From Lachnospiraceae bacterium (GTDB taxonomy: Bacteria; Bacillota; Clostridia; Lachnospirales; Lachnospiraceae): a stretch of 8,410 bases of DNA. Under the pieces are notes generated by a model. The model was not told where the DNA came from. It saw only the letters and a program-made list of their open reading frames with translations, and made no database searches. Positions 6,499-8,410 of the stretch are shown piece by piece. The DNA lies in contig JAILJL010000044.1 of the NCBI GenBank assembly GCA_024694785.1, positions 1-8,410 on the forward strand, given 5' to 3'. The translations under genes and the position numbers were made by a program. Position 1 is the stretch's first letter. Every line of letters starts with the position of its first letter.

Positions 6499-6564
6499 GT
6501 TATTAAAGGCATAATCGGTCTTTGATGTTAATAAATACGATTAGATTTAAGGAGGAACGAAATA

Positions 6565-8244
6565 ATGGCAACAAGAGCAAATTTTAAACGTACTGACATA
6601 GGTCCGGGTAAGGTCGGATTCTCAAAGACAAGATCTATTATCGAGGCTGCTTTCTACGGCAATAACGTAGTTAAGGTTAATACCTTAAAGGAGGCTTATG
6701 AACTCGCAAAGAATTCACCGGGAACCATAGTTACCGATATGCCGGTATATAGAGGCGAAGAATTCGGTCTTGAGCCGGATGCCAAGGTTTTGCTTTTCAA
6801 TGATGGTTCCATTACGGGTAGATATGCGCCTGCAAGAAGGATTACCGGTCAGCCGGGTGTTAATACAGAGAAGCTTGATAAGCTCCTTATGGATGCAATA
6901 TATGATACAAGATGGGATACACTTTATCATGCGGAAGTCTTCATCGGACTCGATCCTGAATTCATGGTAAAAGCTCATCTTCTTATTCCAGAAGGAGAGG
7001 AGAATCTTCTCTATAACTGGATGCTTAACTTCCAGTACATGTCCGATGAATACGTGAAGATGTACAAGAACAGCAAGCTCTATGAGAATGAGCCTGATAT
7101 CTATATTTTCAGTAATCCTCAGTGGACAGGTACGGATCAGACAGACATCTCGGATCCTAACTGCTTATGTTACTTCAACACAGAGCAGAACTGCGCTGCA
7201 ATCCTTGGTATGAAGTACTTCGGAGAGCATAAGAAGGGAACGCTTACACTTGCATGGGCTATGGCAAACAGAAATGGTTATGCTTCATGCCACGGCGGAC
7301 AGAAGGAGTATACATTAAAGGGCGGCAAGAAGTTCGTTGCAGCTGTATTCGGACTTTCGGGATCAGGTAAGTCAACACTTACACATGCAAAGCATGGCGG
7401 CAAGTATCCGTCAATCAAGGTATTACATGATGATGCATTTATCATCAATTCAGATACATGTTCTTCAATCGCGCTAGAGCCTACTTACTTTGACAAGACG
7501 GCTGATTACCCTACAGCGTGCGAGGACAACAAGTTCTTATTAACAGCACAGAACTGTTCCGCAACAGTTGATGAAGACGGTAAGGTAGTATTAGTTACGG
7601 AAGATATAAGAAATGGTAACGGACGTGCAATCAAGAGCAAGCTCTGGTCGCCGAATCGTGTTGATAAGATTGAGTCACCTGTTAACGCAATCTTCTGGAT
7701 CATGAAAGATCCTACAATCCCGCCTGTAGTTAAGCTTAAAGGCGCAAGCCTTGCTTCCGTAATGGGTGCAACTCTTGCAACAAAGCGTTCAACCGCGGAG
7801 AGACTTAAAGAAGGCGTTGATCCTAATAAGCTTGTAGTTGAGCCTTATGCAAATCCGTTTAGAACATATCCTTTAGTTAACGATTACAATAAGTTCAAAA
7901 AGCTCGTTAAGGATAAAAACGTAGACTGCTACATCATCAATACCGGTGATTTCATGGGCAAGAAGGTAACGAAGGAAGTTACACTTGAAGTTCTTGAATC
8001 AATCGTTGAAGGCAAGGCTAAGTTTACTCAGTGGGGACCTTTTGATGATATCGAGATCTGCGAGGTTAGGGGATATGTTCCGAACCTTAAAGACAAGAAG
8101 TATGTGGATACAATGAAACAGCGTATGCAGGACAGACTTGATTATGTTAAGTCTCTCGATACAGAGATGGATGGATATAACAAGCTTCCTAAGGATGCTG
8201 CAGATGCAATTAAGAATGTGGTTAAGCAGGCCAATACATTATAA
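6565..8244 (+). CDS. pckA: Phosphoenolpyruvate carboxykinase (ATP)
   Basis: Cytosolic enzyme interconverting oxaloacetate plus ATP with PEP, CO2 and ADP. In fermentative anaerobes it often runs toward oxaloacetate for anaplerosis and succinate. It is 559 aa, slightly longer than the usual 530-540. Visible signatures are: TGR at 84-86 (substrate arginine R86), YFGEHKKG at 218-225 (paired lysines K223/K224), H243 in SCHGG (metal-ligand histidine position), the P-loop GLSGSGKST at 263-271, and the kinase-2 acidic pair in HDDAF (D289-D290). KRSTAER (407-413) holds candidate ATP-contact arginines. The P-loop matches the ATP-type rather than the GTP-type enzyme. Several motifs differ from the E. 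coli form (HDD for GDD, no ITEPTP), so this is a divergent branch. A strong AAGGAGG site is centred at 6552. No clear promoter lies in the 66-bp gap, so co-transcription with the regulator is possible. Confidence 0.93.
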   Translation: MATRANFKRTDIGPGKVGFSKTRSIIEAAFYGNNVVKVNTLKEAYELAKNSPGTIVTDMPVYRGEEFGLEPDAKVLLFNDGSITGRYAPARRITGQPGVNTEKLDKLLMDAIYDTRWDTLYHAEVFIGLDPEFMVKAHLLIPEGEENLLYNWMLNFQYMSDEYVKMYKNSKLYENEPDIYIFSNPQWTGTDQTDISDPNCLCYFNTEQNCAAILGMKYFGEHKKGTLTLAWAMANRNGYASCHGGQKEYTLKGGKKFVAAVFGLSGSGKSTLTHAKHGGKYPSIKVLHDDAFIINSDTCSSIALEPTYFDKTADYPTACEDNKFLLTAQNCSATVDEDGKVVLVTEDIRNGNGRAIKSKLWSPNRVDKIESPVNAIFWIMKDPTIPPVVKLKGASLASVMGATLATKRSTAERLKEGVDPNKLVVEPYANPFRTYPLVNDYNKFKKLVKDKNVDCYIINTGDFMGKKVTKEVTLEVLESIVEGKAKFTQWGPFDDIEICEVRGYVPNLKDKKYVDTMKQRMQDRLDYVKSLDTEMDGYNKLPKDAADAIKNVVKQANTL

Positions 8245-8247
8245 TTG

Positions 8248-8291
8248 TAGCGACAATTGCGACAATAACGCGGAATAGTCGCTAAATTGTC
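8248..8291. repeat. Tandem GCGACAAT repeat with flanking inverted copies
   Basis: GCGACAAT occurs at 8250-8257 and 8259-8266 with a 9-nt period. Inverted counterparts follow: GTCGCTA at 8278-8284 mirrors TAGCGAC at 8248-8254, and ATTGTC at 8286-8291 mirrors GACAAT. A 7-bp stem with a 23-nt loop is possible but no T-run follows, so this is a poor intrinsic terminator. It could be a protein-binding site upstream of the next promoter. Confidence 0.4.
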
Positions 8292-8313
8292 ACTTTAAGT
8301 TCACAAAGGACTA

Positions 8314-8341
8314 TTGCATTTTGGTCTTACTTTGGTATAAT
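8314..8341 (+). promoter_or_regulatory. Promoter of the right-edge RNA, extended -10
   Basis: TGGTATAAT at 8333-8341 is an exact TGnTATAAT. TTGCAT at 8314-8319 lies 16 bp upstream as a partial -35. The predicted start is about 8348-8349. No ATG with a ribosome site follows before the edge, which favours a non-coding product. Confidence 0.6.
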
Positions 8342-8348
8342 TATAATA

Positions 8349-8410
8349 ACACCTGGGATGTACGACAACCTGTAGTTTTTGAACCTACATCTCTTTAAAA
8401 GGGAATCCTA
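8349..8410 (+). ncRNA. ssrS: Probable 6S-like RNA, 5' end only (runs off the window)
   Basis: 6S RNA binds the housekeeping RNA polymerase holoenzyme and tunes transcription in slow growth. Downstream of a strong promoter, the sequence has a CCTGGGATGT start, a small hairpin TGTAG...CTACA around a TTTTTGAAC loop (about 8371-8389), and CTCTTTAAAAGGGA able to form a second short hairpin before ATCC. I recall a TTTGAACC-ACA followed by GGGAATCC arrangement from Firmicutes 6S RNA 5' strands, but only about 62 nt are visible and the closing 3' strand is missing. It could instead be another structured leader. Confidence 0.5.

Noticed and set aside
8287..8306. Rex-like redox operator (TTGTCAC...TTCACAA) upstream of the edge promoter
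   Set aside because: Only the right half matches a Rex half-site, and the half-site spacing is 6 rather than 4 nt.
8342..8347. Second TATAAT just after the main -10 at the right edge
   Set aside because: The only -35 candidate (TTGGTC at 8321) is 15 bp away and no TGn precedes it; the upstream extended -10 is better.

Overview
The window reads as chromosomal DNA of a moderately AT-rich, low-GC Gram-positive anaerobe. A Clostridia member, most likely a Lachnospiraceae/Butyrivibrio-type bacterium, fits best. Supports are AAGGAGG-type ribosome binding sites, TATAAT/TGnTATAAT promoters, compact intrinsic terminators, a CheX/CheY chemotaxis branch, and an ATP-type PEP carboxykinase. The taxonomic call is inference; no rRNA or other marker gene is present. 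I see no CRISPR array, tRNA, insertion sequence or prophage gene.

Layout. (1) Positions 1-1364 (+) are the 3' part of a methyl-accepting chemotaxis protein; its sensor and first membrane segment lie left of the window. (2) After a 72-bp gap with a hairpin comes a 670-aa class I aminoacyl-tRNA synthetase of the methionyl type (1437-3449, +). It has an unusual active site, an altered zinc knuckle and an internal insertion. (3) A shared bidirectional terminator separates it from a convergent minus-strand block (3464-5595). In transcription order that block holds a single-domain CheY-like receiver, a protein joining four MshEN-like repeats to a CheX-like phosphatase domain, a strong terminator, and a protein with two AP2-like domains flanking what looks like a dead HNH core. 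(4) A divergent promoter region (5596-5805) leads rightward to an OmpR-family response regulator (5806-6498) and then to pckA (6565-8244). (5) The right edge has a repeat-rich spacer, a near-consensus extended -10 promoter and the 5' end of a probable 6S-like non-coding RNA.

Working together. The CheY-like and MshEN/CheX genes, 3 bp apart, form a convincing two-gene operon: a receiver plus a candidate phosphatase whose N-terminus may sense cyclic di-GMP. The MCP fragment nearby fits a motility or signalling theme, but the synthetase and the AP2 gene interrupt the cluster. The OmpR-family regulator has no histidine kinase in view and has direct repeats at its own promoter. pckA (oxaloacetate/PEP interconversion) follows it by 66 bp with no terminator seen between them.

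The points most worth following up are the divergent synthetase, the MshEN-CheX fusion with its partner receiver, and the apparently domesticated HNH/AP2 protein behind a terminator. Residue equivalences to reference proteins are from memory and would need an alignment.
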